DNA of 64,000 nucleotides from Nematostella vectensis (GCF_932526225.1 NC_064037.1:11824203-11888202), one strand, 5' to 3'. Numbered from the stretch's first letter, positions 21,602-35,541 are shown. Program-made: numbers and translations. Notes: generated by a model from the sequence alone, not told the origin.

Positions 21602-24600
21602 TCATGTCTGAATGCCATTTGGGAGCCATCGCGGAATAAAGTAGGGGTAGGCCAGGTGACCATCTTTGAGCCTGCGGTTATTAATTCTGATGAGCAGCGG
21701 TTCCACCAGCTCGTTGAGCCTGCAGAAATTGCGGTATACAACGCGACGGGCTGCGCGGTCTTCTAGAAATGATGCGTAGTCAAGAAGTCTATCGTAACGA
21801 AAAGTGCCTAGGCTAGATGTGAAGGCACACTGGGTCTGTAGAATTAACAACAGGATGATATCATTGTCACAGACGTGAAGCATCTACTGACCTGAAGCCC
21901 CCGGCGTCACAATAACATACAAATGGCGTCAAATTGTCCAACGATAATTCACTAAGTAAAAACCGTAAATAAGTTCTAGCTTCCTAGCTATCCAGAAGTT
22001 TTGGGCATAGAGTACTTTTCAATATATAAAGAAGCATGGTCTATACTTTATTACCTCAGAAACAGTCCGGAGCGGTAGGTTGAGCAGGCTGAAGCGGTCA
22101 GCGGGTGCTCGGCTGTCGTTGTACAACTTTGTCGGGGCGTTCGGCACGTACGAAACATAATCAGTCAGTGGATAATTCACTGCCGTATGGCGACCGATAA
22201 CTATCCACAGAAACCGAGAGATTATCGATCGTAATTGCATCACGGACCTGATGGAGGTAGGGAAACGACGGATCTACATTACGAAAAACAGGATATATCT
22301 TAAATCTGAGTTTTCACGTATCCCTTCATATCATCAGATATTCCCTAATGCTGCATTCTCACCTTTCCGTTCCCATCAACAGATATTTCCTTGGCAAATG
22401 CTTGTAGCTCTTTATCCTCGAGGACGTCTTCCTTCTTTTTGTAGTATCTGAAGTTGTGAAAATGTTGTGTGCTATCAAAGACTATCAGGAATCAAAGTAC
22501 ACAAAGGTGGTTCAGATATTTGTTATATCGTATATGGCCAAAGCCCCCCCGGGGGGGGGGGGGGTTTTTAGGGGGTATCCGAGAAAAAAAGGATTTTCTC
22601 TTAAAAATGGTATTTTTAAGCCTCCTGAGGTATTGTTTAGGTTAACAATTTTTGGTCGTGCAGGTATTTTTTAGGGGTATTTTTCGAATTTTCCGACGAG
22701 CATCCCTATCGCTTTTACCTTGAAGAACTTCTCGGCGAGACTATCACGCTCTAAGTCAGCATGAAGCGTCCGCCATATTGAAAAGTGTGAGTCTGCGCGC
22801 AAAGCATCATGGAGCTAACAGAAAGGGAGTAGCCTGGGGACGAGGCTAACGTGGCCATATCTGAAGCGTATAAGCTAGGGGAGGGGGCCATCCCTTGTAT
22901 TGCCATCTACCTCCATATGTCCTTATGAAAAATGCCCTCCAAATATCCCCGAACCGCCTGGCTACGGCCTTGTATCAGCTTTGATACCATCTTTTCTTAC
23001 TTATGTGCGGTATTTGAAGAAAGGGAGGAGCTTGCCCTGACAAAAATAAATTTACGCGCAAATCCCATGAATAGTAGTTTTCTTACGGTAAAAGGGGCTC
23101 TCCCTTACAATTTTACCTTTGTTGTTGGCGCATTTTCGTTTGGTGTATATCTCCATTAAAAGGTCGTACTTACATTTGCACATACTCCTTAGTAAAGCGC
23201 TCGAGAGCCCTGTTGAGAATCTTGCCATCGTCTCTGTATGGGTAGTACGGTAAAGTACCACGATCATCCACGCCTCGGTTCTATGAAAATAATCCATATG
23301 ATATCATGTGGATATGAAAAGCAATCATTATGGATCCATGCTAGATAAAATGTATATGAATAAGAACAGGTTTGCAGAGATTTTGCGAAACGTCCCAAAA
23401 CGACAACTTTAACCTAATTTTAAGATTTTTCCACTTGGCAATAAATACGTTCCAAATCACCCTGTAAAATTGCATGTTGCGAGAAGTACTTTTGATAGCT
23501 CAATCAGGATGGAACATAAGTTTAGTAAGAGGCTCGCTTCTTCCTTTTTCATCAAGAGAACGTTGTGTTTGTTGTACAGGGAATAATTTTACCATTTATC
23601 TCTTTGCCCCTCCCCACCCTGTCCTGGTCGGGCTTGTGCTTACAATGAGATCCTCGGTAAAGCCATGAGCTATCCAATCCTCGCTCTTTGCCGCGCCGGA
23701 GACAAGCTTACTTGCGCCTTTCCATCCGTAAGCGTATAAAGTGTGCATGAATTGTCCGGGTGCCAAAAGAGCGGGCGCACACAAAACATTGGCGGTGAGG
23801 ACCCCCCGGCAGTGAAACTTTAGCATCTGGTACAGAGGGTGCTTGTGGGACAAGTGTCTCTCCATGCTCACGCAGACAGCCTCGGCAACTAAGTGGGCGT
23901 GGCTAAGATGGTCCACCATTTGGCTGTACCCGCCATCGGTCACTTGCACGTTCAGTTTAGCCAGGGTCCATTTTCCTCCGTCTTTGGGTGTGAAAACGGC
24001 AGAATCTGAACAGTCGTTGAAAAATGAGAATTTTGTTCAGGTTATTTAGGACTTATATATTATTTAGGGTTAATGGCGCGTTATTGAGAGCCACAGAATT
24101 ATGCTTTAATCCTAATGCCAACTCTAGCTTACCCTAGAGTAGTCAAGGCTTCGTCCGTAATGGGACCAAGGACCCAATCCCTGGATCCAATGTGCCTTCC
24201 TACCTAGTCCAGTCATTGGTTCGCCCCTGATGGGGGCCGACATAGCGTGGACAAAGATTCACCCTTGATGTTAACAAAAGAACTATTTTCTTTTTAGAAG
24301 AATGACACATCCCTCGTGTGACCAAGAACCCCATCCCTCGTGTGACCAAGAATCCCATCCATCGTGTGACCAAGAACCCCATCCCTCGTGTGACCAAGAA
24401 TCCCATCCATCGTGTGACCAAGAACCCCATCCCTCGTGTGACCAAGAATCCCATCCATCGTGTGACCAAGAACCCCATTACTCGTGTGACCAAGAACCCC
24501 ATCCCTCATGTGACCATGAACCCCATCCCTCATGTGACCATGAACCCCATCCCTCGTGTGACCAAGAATTCCATTCCTCGTGTGACCAAGAACCCCATTC

Positions 24601-27600
24601 CTCGTGTTACAAAGAATCCCATTCCTCGTGTGACCAAGAATCCCATTCCTCGTGTGACCAAGAATTCCATCCTTCGTGTGACCAAGAATCCCATCCCTCG
24701 TGTGACCAAGAATCCCTTCCCTCGTGTGACCAACAATCCCATTCCTTGTGACCAAGAACCCCATCCCTCATGTGACCAAGGATCCCATCCCTCGTGTGAC
24801 CAAAGATCCCATCCCTCGTGTGACCAAGGATCCCATCCCTCGTGTGCCTAAGAATCCCATCCCTCGTGTGACCAAGAATCCCATCCCTCGTGTGACCAAG
24901 AATCCCATTCCTCGTGTGACCAAGAATCCCATCCTTCGTGTGACCAAGAATCCCATCCCTCGTCTGACCAAGAATCCCTTCCCTCGTGTGACCAACAATC
25001 CCATCCCTTGTGACCAAGAACCCCATCCCTCGTGTGACCAAGGATCCCATCCCTCGTGTGACCAAGGATCCCATCCCTTGTGTGACCAAGGATCCCATCC
25101 CTCGTGTGACCAAGAATCCCATCCCATCCCTCGTGTGACCAAGAATCCCATCCCATCCCTCGTGTGACCAAGAATCCCATCCCTCGTGTGACCAAGAATC
25201 CCATTCCTCATGTGATCAAGAATCTCATCCCTCGTGTGACCAAAAATCCCATCCCATCCCTAGTCTGGCCAAGAACCCTATCCCTAGTGTAGCCAAGAAC
25301 CCCATCCCTCGTGTGACCAAGAATCCCATTCCTCGTGTGACCAAGAACCCCATCTCTCGTGTGGCCAAGACCCCCATCTCTCGTGCGACCAAGAACCCCA
25401 TCTCGTGTGACCAAGAATCCCATCCCATTCCTCGTGCGACCAAGAACCCCATTCCTTGGTTGACCAAGAATCCCATCCCATCCCTCGTGTGACCAAGAAC
25501 ACCATCCCTTATGTGACGAATAACCGAATCCCTCGTGCGACTAAGAATCCCATCCCATCCCTCCTGTGGCCAAGAACCCCATCCCCCGTGTGACCAAGAA
25601 CCCCATCCCATCCCCCGTGTGACCAAGAACCCCATTCCATCCCTCGTGTGACCAGGAACCCCATCCCAACCCTCCTCCTTTGTTTCTAGCCTGAACAAAG
25701 GTTCACCCTTGATGTTAACAAAAGAACTATTTTCTTATAAGAAGAATGACACATCCCTCGTGTGACCAAGAACCCCATCCCTCGTGTGACCAAGAATCCC
25801 ATCCATCGTGTGACCAAGAACCTCATTCCTCGTGTGACCAAGAACCCCATCCCTCATGTGACCAAGAATCCCATTCTTCGTGTGACCAAGAACCCCATTC
25901 CTCGTGTTACAAAGAATCCCATCACTCGTGTGACCAAGAATCCCATCCCTCGTGTTACCAAGAATCCCATCCCTCGTGTTACCAAAAACCCCATCCCTCG
26001 TGTGACCAAGAATCCCATCCCTTGTGACCAAGAACCCCATCCCTCATGTGACCAAGGATCCCATCCCTCGTGTGACCAAGGATCCCATCCCTCGTGTGAC
26101 CAAGGATCCCATCCCTCGTGTGACCAAGAACCCTATCCCTCGTGTGACCAAGAACCCTATTCCTCATGGGGCCAAAAACTCCTCTGGATTAACCAAGGAT
26201 CCTCCTACCTGGTTTGTAGTCCATCTGTATGGCCACGGGCTTAAGGGTGTGGCTCCCTTTCCATCCCCACCTTTTCCAGTACCAATTTTTCGGCGGTTTC
26301 TCTTCCACTGATGCAAAGAGGGCGATAGGAGAATAGAAAGGCCAAAGGGTGCGATTAGCATGGTCATCTACGATGTCCTTCATGAATACCATGTCATCGG
26401 CAAGTGGGTAACGAAGAGCAAACAACAGGCCTTTTTCGATAACCTTAAGAGACAATGACCATATCTATAAAATCTACACCTTCGCAGTTATAATTAGATG
26501 CAAATACGGAGAGGAAAACAAAAGACTGATCATTAATTATTAACAATTGACAAAATACAGTGGTATCTCCATTAAGCAGCAAACCTCGGGAATTAGATTG
26601 GTGGCCGCTCAATAGAGGCTGGGAGCGTGATAGATATACCACTGTAAGGGTAAGGCATGATAGATACAATATGATAGATAGGTGAAATTATTATTAGGAA
26701 GAGAAATGATCAGGCATTTGATAAACCAACCTCTTTCAGTTTTTCGTTGTTGTTTATCCTTCTTCCAAGAGCTTCTCCCACGGCCTTCTTCCAGTTGAAA
26801 TTTGGGTTGAGGTTTTTTTTAAGATTGCTGAATGAAAGTCCCACTATCAAATAAAACCTTAAACATTAATCTTGTATGAGAAACTATGATCTCGCGGAAT
26901 GATGGGAAAGGGGAGCTTCTAAGGGTGATCTGTTGATATCGCCTTTATCAGACAAGGTGACCTGTTGGTCTTACCTTTATAAGACCAGAAGACCTTTTGC
27001 GTTACCTTTATCAGAGAATGTGGCCTGTTGGTCACCGAACAAGGTGATTTGTTTGGTTTTAACTTTATCACACAAGGTGACCTTCTGATTGTACCTTCAT
27101 CCGAGAGAGTGACCTGTTGCAGACCAAGTGGGTTTGCTCCAGCAAGTCGCTGCTCTGTAAAATACTTGTCCGAAAGGTATTTGGTGACGTCCATCTGGAA
27201 TGGTTCGTACTCAGATGGGAGGCGCATCTTGTGCTATGGTTACACCAGAAATGAACTTTTATACGTAAATGAGATAGCAACATATCAACACTTCCACCAT
27301 CATCACTAGAAGCATCGCCATCAACAGCACAGCCGTCCAGGCGCATGCTCAAGGGGGTGCGTCCACCTCTCATGGACCGCCAAAAGTATGTCATTTCTTA
27401 TTGAAGGACCGCCAAAAATAATTCTATTTTCCATATGAAACCTGGCTTTACACCTCTCCCCCCCCCCCTTCCCACCACAAGAATTCCTGGATACACGCCT
27501 GGATACAACATCAATAGCATGATGATCATATCATATGCATTGTTTTTAACTATCTAGTAGTAACTCCTTACCCCAAACGCTTTCTCCAAGGCAGTGCGCA

Positions 27601-29820
27601 TATATTTGTTCAATTCCAAGAAATCTCTGTAAGTCATCTCCTCTGGTCTGCCTTTAGTCATGTCTTTGTAGAGCTCTTGAAACTTGCGCCCTGCTGCCAC
27701 CATGGCAGCGTACTCTGTTAGATGGCTACTAAGCATCGGCTTGTCCTTCACGAACTTTGGATATTCCTTCGTGGACACTGCAAGGCGAGCATAAGGCATA
27801 GCAGCCGAAGGGGCGTTCAATTTAAACTCTTTCTGCTGCTTGTAGAGGCCCGCCTTTCTCTTTATGGAACATGCCGGGGTGACATACTGAGGAAGGGACA
27901 CTTTGCAGTAACCTTTCTCAAACCTGAAATATGAGGAGAAAAGAAATACTGGTCATTTGGCATTGATGACAGAGATCATAGAGTCGCCTCTATATGTGTT
28001 TTGAGGGGTTGGAGGGTATGCTATGAAATGCAAGGCTGACAAAAGTATTTGATCATCATTTTGGTCTTACATGTTTCTTTCTATGCTGAACAACTTTGAC
28101 CAATCAGATTCGGCTTGAACACTGTAAACATTTTGACCATTTTTGAAAAAAAAAAAAAACAGCCAATCAGGTTAGGGTGTTCCCACGCTCAATCGACAGA
28201 CAGAAATGAAAAAGTAAACATTCTTTAGAGGAATACTTTCGATATACACGCTGTACTATGAATTATCTAGAAGAACTCAGGTATATTTCTGTGTAATGTC
28301 AGCTTAGATTTTAATAAATTATATTCAGTTAAACTCAGCGCGGAGCTCCATAGTTATAGAAATTGGTCATAAACTAGGTGACTCAAAAATTGTGGTCAAT
28401 GTCACACGCTGTCAGCTATCTGTACCACTCACGTGACCATGCGACCAGGCCAGCTAAGTGATTGATCGCTCTAAACCAATGAGAGAGTTCTAGTTCCAGC
28501 AAGAACCGGGGGGACTTGAAAAAGACGGGGGATTAAGCCTATTCTGACTTTCGACGTAAAACGAATGTCGGAATGCATGATTGCAGAAACGAATTAACAA
28601 GAAAAAGTGAGAAAATGCAACTGATTAGCCAGTAAAATGGCCGTATGAAAATGAGAATTTGAAGGATATGTCTGTCTAAGGAACTGCTTTGTACTTTTAC
28701 ATGCTTGAAATATTATCTGCACGACTTCTTTACCTCTCGCGGTGGCTGACGCAACATAAAATCGTGCAAGGGGTATTCGTGCATCATCAGTCAACCTTTC
28801 AACTGCAATAGGAATGCCTTGGGGGCGCCAATGTGTAATTAAGTAATTTAGTGAACATAAATGGGATAAAAACATGTCCCAAGTAAATAGGAAATCGCAG
28901 ATTCAGATGTCCAAATAGATAAACCACCGAACGATTAAGTAAATATTGCTTGGAATTTGAAACCAGCTTTTCAAATTGTTTTTTTGCGCGCGCGCCGACG
29001 TGCACTGGAATGATGCCATGAGCGCGCGCTGTTTGAAGTTTTTTTTTTATTGTCTTTGGCGTTTGCGTAGGATTAGAAATAATTTTATAAAAGAAATATA
29101 ACATTCTTTTTGTGGCTTCGTTGAGTTTTGAAAACCCCGGTGTTTGTAAGTGGAATATTCGATCAGACGTTGTTATTATGGATCTCTATTTATCCTAGTC
29201 TACTAATTCTAGTCTAGAAACTCTATTATGGTCATAACCCTAAACTGCCCAAAGATTCTTCATATAAAAATATGGTAATAAAGCTGGCTCCGCTTTTAGG
29301 CAGTGCCTAAATCTATATATTATAAAATAAAAAAGTGGAGGTGGTGGTGGTGGTGGTGGTAGGGGGGTCACGATTTTTGGGCTTGGATTTGAAGGGGTGC
29401 ACAAAATTTTGAGCCCAGGAATTGCAAAAATACCGACCCGACCCTCCCCCCCCCACACACAAGTAATTAATGACCGCTCCCTTGCGTTAGTTAGAATGAA
29501 GGAAGCAAGAACGCGTTAACCAGAATATTAAAAATTACAGCAATAAAAGTTTTACTTTTTATGATTTACAGTATATGAGTAGAGACACTGAAAAGGATCA
29601 AAAGTAAGGATTTAAACAAGAACATAGCGGTTAGTAGAACTAAGGGTGCTCGTAGGCGATATTAAGTGGCGAAGAGCAATAAATCTACATCCTGGTAAAT
29701 CTAGATATCTTTTCAAGCAATGCTTTTTAAGATTATAATTTTTTAGACTCACCCATTGATTTGAACCGTTTGCAGCGCGACAAAGAAGAAGAGGAAGCCA
29801 ACGAGGCCATAAGTCCACAT
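21602..29820 (-). CDS. Secreted PLAT-less lipoxygenase, copy 2 (complete, 607 aa, Coffa site Cys)
   Basis: Exons on the minus strand: 29820-29753, 27923-27572, 27233-27095, 26843-26731, 26464-26209, 24005-23644, 23280-23174, 22247-22055 and 21835-21602. All splice sites and phases match copy 1, and there is no stop or frameshift. Signal peptide, iron ligands H342/H347/H486/N490 and terminal Thr607 are kept. Differences from copy 1 include His-to-Tyr and Arg-to-Lys changes in exon 2, Gln-to-His near residue 423, and Gly385 to Cys (codon 23781-23779, TGT for GGT). Residue 385 is the Coffa site, normally Gly or Ala, so this copy may differ in stereochemistry or activity. The array of intron 5 lies at 24304-26175. 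Confidence 0.88.
24304..26175. repeat. 24-bp minisatellite in lipoxygenase intron 5, copy 2
   Basis: It has the same unit as at 6683-8235 and again two subarrays, with the separator near 25680-25748. It is about 0.3 kb longer than in copy 1. The frames open through it are repeat artefacts. Confidence 0.95.
26917..27127 (-). repeat. Local repeat at lipoxygenase exon-3 donor, copy 2
   Basis: It has the same structure as at 8975-9185. The alternative GTAAGA donor leaves an exon end at 26975, exactly 120 nt beyond the modelled end at 27095, with an open frame. Confidence 0.7.
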
Positions 29821-30058
29821 CCTGTGAATGTGTCAAAAATGTGAACGCTGTGACTAAGAGAAAACGTATTTTATGCATATGACCAATTCTTACATAGAAC
29901 CTAATGCTGAGCACTCTAGAGTGCTTGTTTGTATTTATTATGTGCAGAAGTGAGGTAATCTTTTCAGATACTCTCAAGGCAAATGCCAAAGCCAAGAGCA
30001 GAAGAGTGTTTTAGGCAAAAAGGAAATACAGATAGGCTAATAGGTTAAAGCTAATTAC

Positions 30059-30113
30059 CTTGTGGTTTTCCGTAGAAGATGAGCCAAAGCGTTTCCCTCA
30101 AATAGCTCGATAT
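30059..30113 (-). other. 5' leader exon of lipoxygenase copy 2
   Basis: It is the ortholog of 12132-12186 with the same acceptor and donor. Confidence 0.5.
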
Positions 30114-33100
30114 CTGTGAAATGGCAGAGTTATATGTGGACAAGCACTCACACACCCACATATGATGACGGACCACTGAATATTGTGTAGCGTCTTAACC
30201 CTTTCAAGTAGCGTCGAAATTTACACAACATTGCACAACTTGTTCTGGTTTATTGCCTATTCCCTAAAGAACTCTTTTGTTTTCTGATTGGTGTCTTTTT
30301 CTTGGCATGCAAACAAGTAATTTACACAATTTCAACATATGCTTTCAGGCATATGCTTTCAGGTATTTTACGGAACATCTTGCAAGTACTTTGATTAGGA
30401 AAAGAAAACAACTGGGCATGGATAGTCCGGACGATCTCACGATTTTTTTTTATAACAACATCTGATATTCAGTTGAGGCTGGGTAGTTTTTATTTTTGGA
30501 GCATTTTAAGGCTGAAAACGTTCCTAACGATATTCTTAAATTCTATTGTATAAATACAAAAAGCCCAAATTGTCGTGAACCAGAAGAATAAATACAATAC
30601 ACCAAAAACTTGTATTCGACTCTGCTCTGCTCTGTCGAATACTAGCTTTCGGTGTATTATTCTTAAATTCTATGGTATATAGAAATATAATACCCAATTA
30701 ATTACACTTTTTGCTGTTCATTAACGGGAAAGGGACATTCATTTGTGCCAAAAGTTACATCGATAGCGGTATTGTACGTTCATCAACATCGCACGAAACA
30801 TCATTTAGCGTGACTCGACATTCAATAACTATAATCGAATATTCGTGAACATTTATTAGCATCAGCGGAGAAACAATAACGCACTTGTACAAAAATCGTA
30901 ATTTCTAACGTTTTAGCAGTAAGTAACGCGGAATCCCTCAACTGCTAAAAACGTTAGAAATTACGATATTATAGTGTACCCAGGCGACGGAAAACATTCA
31001 AAACCGACAAGTACAATTCAGATTCGGTAGCCCTTTCTCACTTTGAATCCACTAGGAAGATGTAGTGTATTAGCACACTTTACTTAAGTATCATATAACA
31101 GAGATGACGTTATTGATAATGATTATTTGTAATACCATATAAGGTCATGGCGTATGCCATAAGTTGTAAATACTGTGATTAAAGATCAGTCTATATTCGC
31201 AAACCAAAGCGTGCGGTTGTGTTAACTGACTCCAATGAATATATAGCGAAAGACACTAAAGAAGACAATTAGAAATACCGCTTATTCTGAATTTCTAACG
31301 TTTTAGCAGTAAACGCAGAATCCCTCAATTGCTAAAACGTTAGAAATAACCGCTTATTCTGAATAAATACACATCACAAAGCAATGAGAATTTATTGTGA
31401 CCTTTATTCTATAGGATATAAGACAGGACAATTACAGGAGGTGATCAATAGTGAAAATATTCGAGCTAGTTACTGGGATTGACTTGAGACTGACTGAGTG
31501 GTTGCTTAAGCCTGTGATGTTGCTATATTAGAAGGGCCGAGGAGCAGGGCAGAAAAAATGATATACAATACTTTGAACTCACTAGGTCGACAATTTACTG
31601 TGATATTTTCGTAAATTGAGAGACATTTCAGACACAAAATTGTTTTTCTTTATATTTTGAGTCTATTTTTCCACAGCAATTTCCAGTCTAGAACTACTAT
31701 GACTGCAAATTATTGCCCAACTAATAAAACAAAATTGATTGCTATATTATTTTAAACCAAGGCAAACATGGCTACAGAGGAGACACATATATTCTTTAGA
31801 AACCAGTGGGCTCCAGTGAATACTGCAGTGTACTTACATGCAGAAACTATTGTTAGGGAGAAGCAGGAGATCATAAATTCACTATATGTTAATACATGAG
31901 CAGTAATCATTTCAGTAGCTATTATCTAGGACACCACTTAGACCCAAATAGCTTACTGGGTATGTACCGACATGCAGCTAGGGGTGGGCACATTGGTTGT
32001 GCCCCTCCCACTCATCCACCAAAGCAGTCATTTTTTAAATATACTTACTTTCCATAATATCTATGACTGCATATCCCCTCCACAGCTAATCAGATTGTTT
32101 GTTATGGTTACCAGACTTCACCTTTTCTAGACATACAGTGACTTCAATTAAATAATTTCTTTTGTTTAATAAAATAAGACTACAAGCATAGACTACAATT
32201 TGTTTTGTTCTATTCCTCTTATTAAACAAACAGAGAAACCATGAAAGGGTTAGTGATCAGCCAAGACAGTGGCTGCAAAGAAAATGGGGTCTTGCATAAA
32301 CCTGGCTTATGGAAAATGTGCGAACTGCCCCACACAAATCTAAAAGAATATTGATTTAACCCTTGCAATTGAATGACCAACCAATCTATGAGCTCGAGCA
32401 CTTCACTTCTTCACGAGAACTTCTAGTTTAAAACTGTGTCATGTCCACCATCTTTGCTTTTGAAATTTCAGATCTCAGATCCATGTTATTTGTGCAGTTG
32501 AAGGCCAGATTCGCGATTTCATTAGTACATATATTACCATAATCTCAATCTCTTCCAAGTAATTATGCAAACATCATCGAAAGTTGGATTGATTTCGCTT
32601 TATTTACTCGTATTTCCATTTGCGACCCGGTCAAGACTCGACAGACACGTGGCGAGGCTCGAGATTAGAATTATCGATTGCCTGCTTTAGACAAATACAG
32701 TTTACTTCAAGACGTATTTGAATGTTCTCTCGACACTCTCTATTTTGAAGTGGAAGTATTTTGAAGCTTATTGATGAAAAATCAATTGGTTAAATTGTAA
32801 GAGCGTTATTGTTAAAATTCCCACGGTCACGTGATCAATGACGTCACAAGTGATGGTAGTTTTCGACAATGTTTGTCTTGATAGCTTTGACACGTAATCC
32901 AATTTTTTTGTCGTTTGGTTAAATTGTAAGGGAGTTATTGATAAAAATCCCACTGTCATGTGACCTTTGTTCATTTTGTCATTTTACTAAATCTGTATTT
33001 TGTTTGCCATTAGGCACAGTTTAAAAATTTGGTAAAGATTGAATAAATTTTGGCCGATTTATTCGTATTGATGTTTTAGGTAACTGTAAATTCAGGTAAC

Positions 33101-33170
33101 TGAGGTGTTCAAGTTTTAGGTAACTGTGAATTCTTCTACGTCACCACATTGAGGGACCAAGTGAGATAGC
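30114..33170. other. Spacer 5' of lipoxygenase copy 2, no gene seen
   Basis: It is the unit-2 version of 12187-15290, with the same hairpins near 30600, 30895 and 31290. No additional exon is recognised. Confidence 0.6.
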
Positions 33171-33176
33171 AACGAT

Positions 33177-34127
33177 GCGCATGCGCAACTTCAGTGCACG
33201 TTAGCCTTCGGTGCAACGACAGTCAAACGTTTGTCAGGGACGTGTCGTTGATCATATTTGCACTTGGTAGAAGTGAAAAATAGTTTAGACACTTCGCAGA
33301 AGTGTACATAGTGATAAACAGTCACGCATCAACCGCAAAAAAAGTTTGGGAAAGAACTACGGCCTTTTTCTTCCCGCACAAACTTTGGAGAGCGGTGACT
33401 GAACTTCACGGCGTGGCCGTGGAGAAATCTCGCGGAAAGACATGTCTGCAAATGGAGACAAAAAACAAGGGAAAGAAAGGAGATTCATTCCCAGTGACAT
33501 GAGCGAGGCAAGTACTCCTTTGGAGAAAGAGAGTGGAGCCAAAAAAGGCACACAAAGCGCCACAAAAGAGGCGCACCGGCCATGAATGGGAAAACGGCCG
33601 AAACCACGCCACCAGCCTCGACAAATGAGCAGAGCGAACTCATGAAATTTGACAGTCCATTATTAATCTCCAAGAAACTATGCAAGATAGTTTTTCAAAG
33701 CTCCAGACCACAATAGAGGAGACCTGGTTCGAAGACGGCTCGGGTCCACAAGAGGTTTTGCGTTCTCAAATAAGTGAGAGCGGCGAGCGGAGATGAAAGT
33801 GCTGATGAAAATCAGCCCAAAACTTCCAAGAGACCTCGCATTGGTGCCTCACCAATGGGCCAGGATGGCCAGGAAACTGCTGCCAGGGTATCGGACCAAC
33901 CCACAGATAAATCTGCAGCAAGCCCTAGTGGGGGAAAAACGTCCTCAGACAACGTGCTAAGCACTATTTCTGAGAGACTGAACATGAAGGAAAAGACGGA
34001 AAAGTCAGTAAATGCACAACTCGCAGGGTTGGTAAACAACCTTATATTTAAGGCTGAAAAACCTGACGAGGCGGAGATGAAGGAAAGCATGGAAAAATCA
34101 TCCGCCCAGAGAATTGCAGCTCGCTAG
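33177..34127 (+). pseudogene. Retroelement gag-like fragment (DIRS-type?), unit 2
   Basis: It is the ortholog of 15300-16250 but keeps a longer open frame (33774-34127, 117 codons) ending at a TAG. The frame has an acidic start, KTSKRPRIGASP, an acidic/Ser-rich middle, then SVNAQLAGLVNNLIFKAE and a Lys/Glu helix. It lacks start context, LTR and pol, so I regard it as a fragment captured before the duplication. Confidence 0.45.
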
Positions 34128-34151
34128 TGGCGACTAAAGTAAACGAATTAA

Positions 34152-35114
34152 CCCATTGACTCCTGCCTATTTTGGAGCTGAATTTACAAAAAACAGACTG
34201 AAAACAGATACCTCCCCACCTATTCTGAGTTTTATACAGCCCTCAAAGTCAAACACAGCTGCACCTAGTCAGCGGTATCCAAGCTTTCTAACAGTGCTTT
34301 GCGGTCCCCACTTTTAATCCCTCGTTGTGCTGAAGCCAGCACAAGTTGATGGTTGCTTGTATTTTTCATCAGAAATACAGCTATGAGCATATTAGGACAG
34401 TGTCTCAGGACATCATGAAGTCTTTTGGGGAATAATTGAGTGCTTTGCTTATGGATATTTGCTAGCAAAGGTGGATTCATGATGATTTTTTCTTGTTTGG
34501 CTTTGCCCGGATGAGAAAATAATTTTCTAGAATCACCACAGCTCTCCTAAATGCTGTCTTTTCTGAAACCAAATTGATTTCAAAATTGTTTACACTGCTA
34601 TTCTGGGTCTGTATGACCTGGAATTGATTTGTTTGGCTTCGGGGTGAAAAGACTTATAAAAAAACCATCTGCCTTTGGGAGAGGAGTGTGGATCTCCCAG
34701 AATGCTTTGCAATACGTAAATATATTTTCGTGGTTGTACAATCCTTCAAGGAATGGACATTGTGTTTTGAGGCCAAGGAAATGTACCTGGAGGATCAGAA
34801 TAAAGGTATCTATTTGTGTCTTGAGCTGTGTTTGCTGATCTCTCTCCCTTGTGTGATATTTTGAGCGTTTTATTGAGAGGGGTGATTCTGCTTTTCTCTT
34901 CTTGTTTGATTTGAGATTTGTCAAAGAACCTGTGCTATTATTTGGCTTAAGAGTAGATGCTAACACCTTGGTTGGATGCATATCTGCAAGACCATTTATC
35001 CCTTAGACTGATGCCTGAGTATCTTCATCTTGTTGTGTTTATTTTGAATTTATGAATTGTTTGGGTTGTTGGTACTTCCCAAAGCCGGTACAGGCCGGTT
35101 GAGGGGTCAATGTG
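34152..35114. mobile_element. 963-bp TTAA-flanked DNA element (piggyBac-like), unit 2 only
   Basis: It is flanked by TTAA at 34148-34151 and 35115-35118. The terminal inverted repeats CCCATTGACTCCT and CACATTGACCCCT (right end complemented) match at 11 of 13 positions. The corresponding site in unit 1 (about 16266) has one TTAA and no insert, so this is a clean filled/empty pair. Two minus-strand frames of 127 codons (34981-34598, with a KKRKAE basic cluster) and 71 codons (34480-34265) are open, but I do not recognise them. No transposase is visible. Confidence 0.85.
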
Positions 35115-35175
35115 TTAATCTGGAATCGTCTTCGCCCACAAACACGCTTCTTTGATTCACGCGCACAAACTGCAA

Positions 35176-35414
35176 ACATTGTCACCAGTTTACTTCAAGT
35201 CGATTACCTAACAATATCCAATGATTTTTAACTGAAAACGTGAAAAATATTTCAACATTTTCAAAGCAGTGTGTCTATTGGAAGTTTCTTTGAGGATTAG
35301 ATTGAGAATTTAAAGTTGGCTTGTCAAATAGCACGGATTCTAATAGATTCTATTGTCTTTTAACAAGTGAGGTTTCCGTGGGACCTCTGCAAGTAAACTG
35401 GTGACAATGTGGCT
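35176..35414. mobile_element. MITE, unit-2 copy of 16636-16890
   Basis: The inverted CATTGTCACCAGTTTACTTC ends are followed by GGCTTTAA on the right. Its left edge directly abuts sequence that in unit 1 is 310 bp away. Confidence 0.6.
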
Positions 35415-35541
35415 TTAAGAGTTTTAGATGCTAAAATAATTCTTCTATTAATAGATTTTCCTAAAATATAAGTTGAGAACATTAACAAATAGGTATTCCA
35501 GATTTAGTGTATAATTATGTTATTCTTTCTAATTTTTAAAG

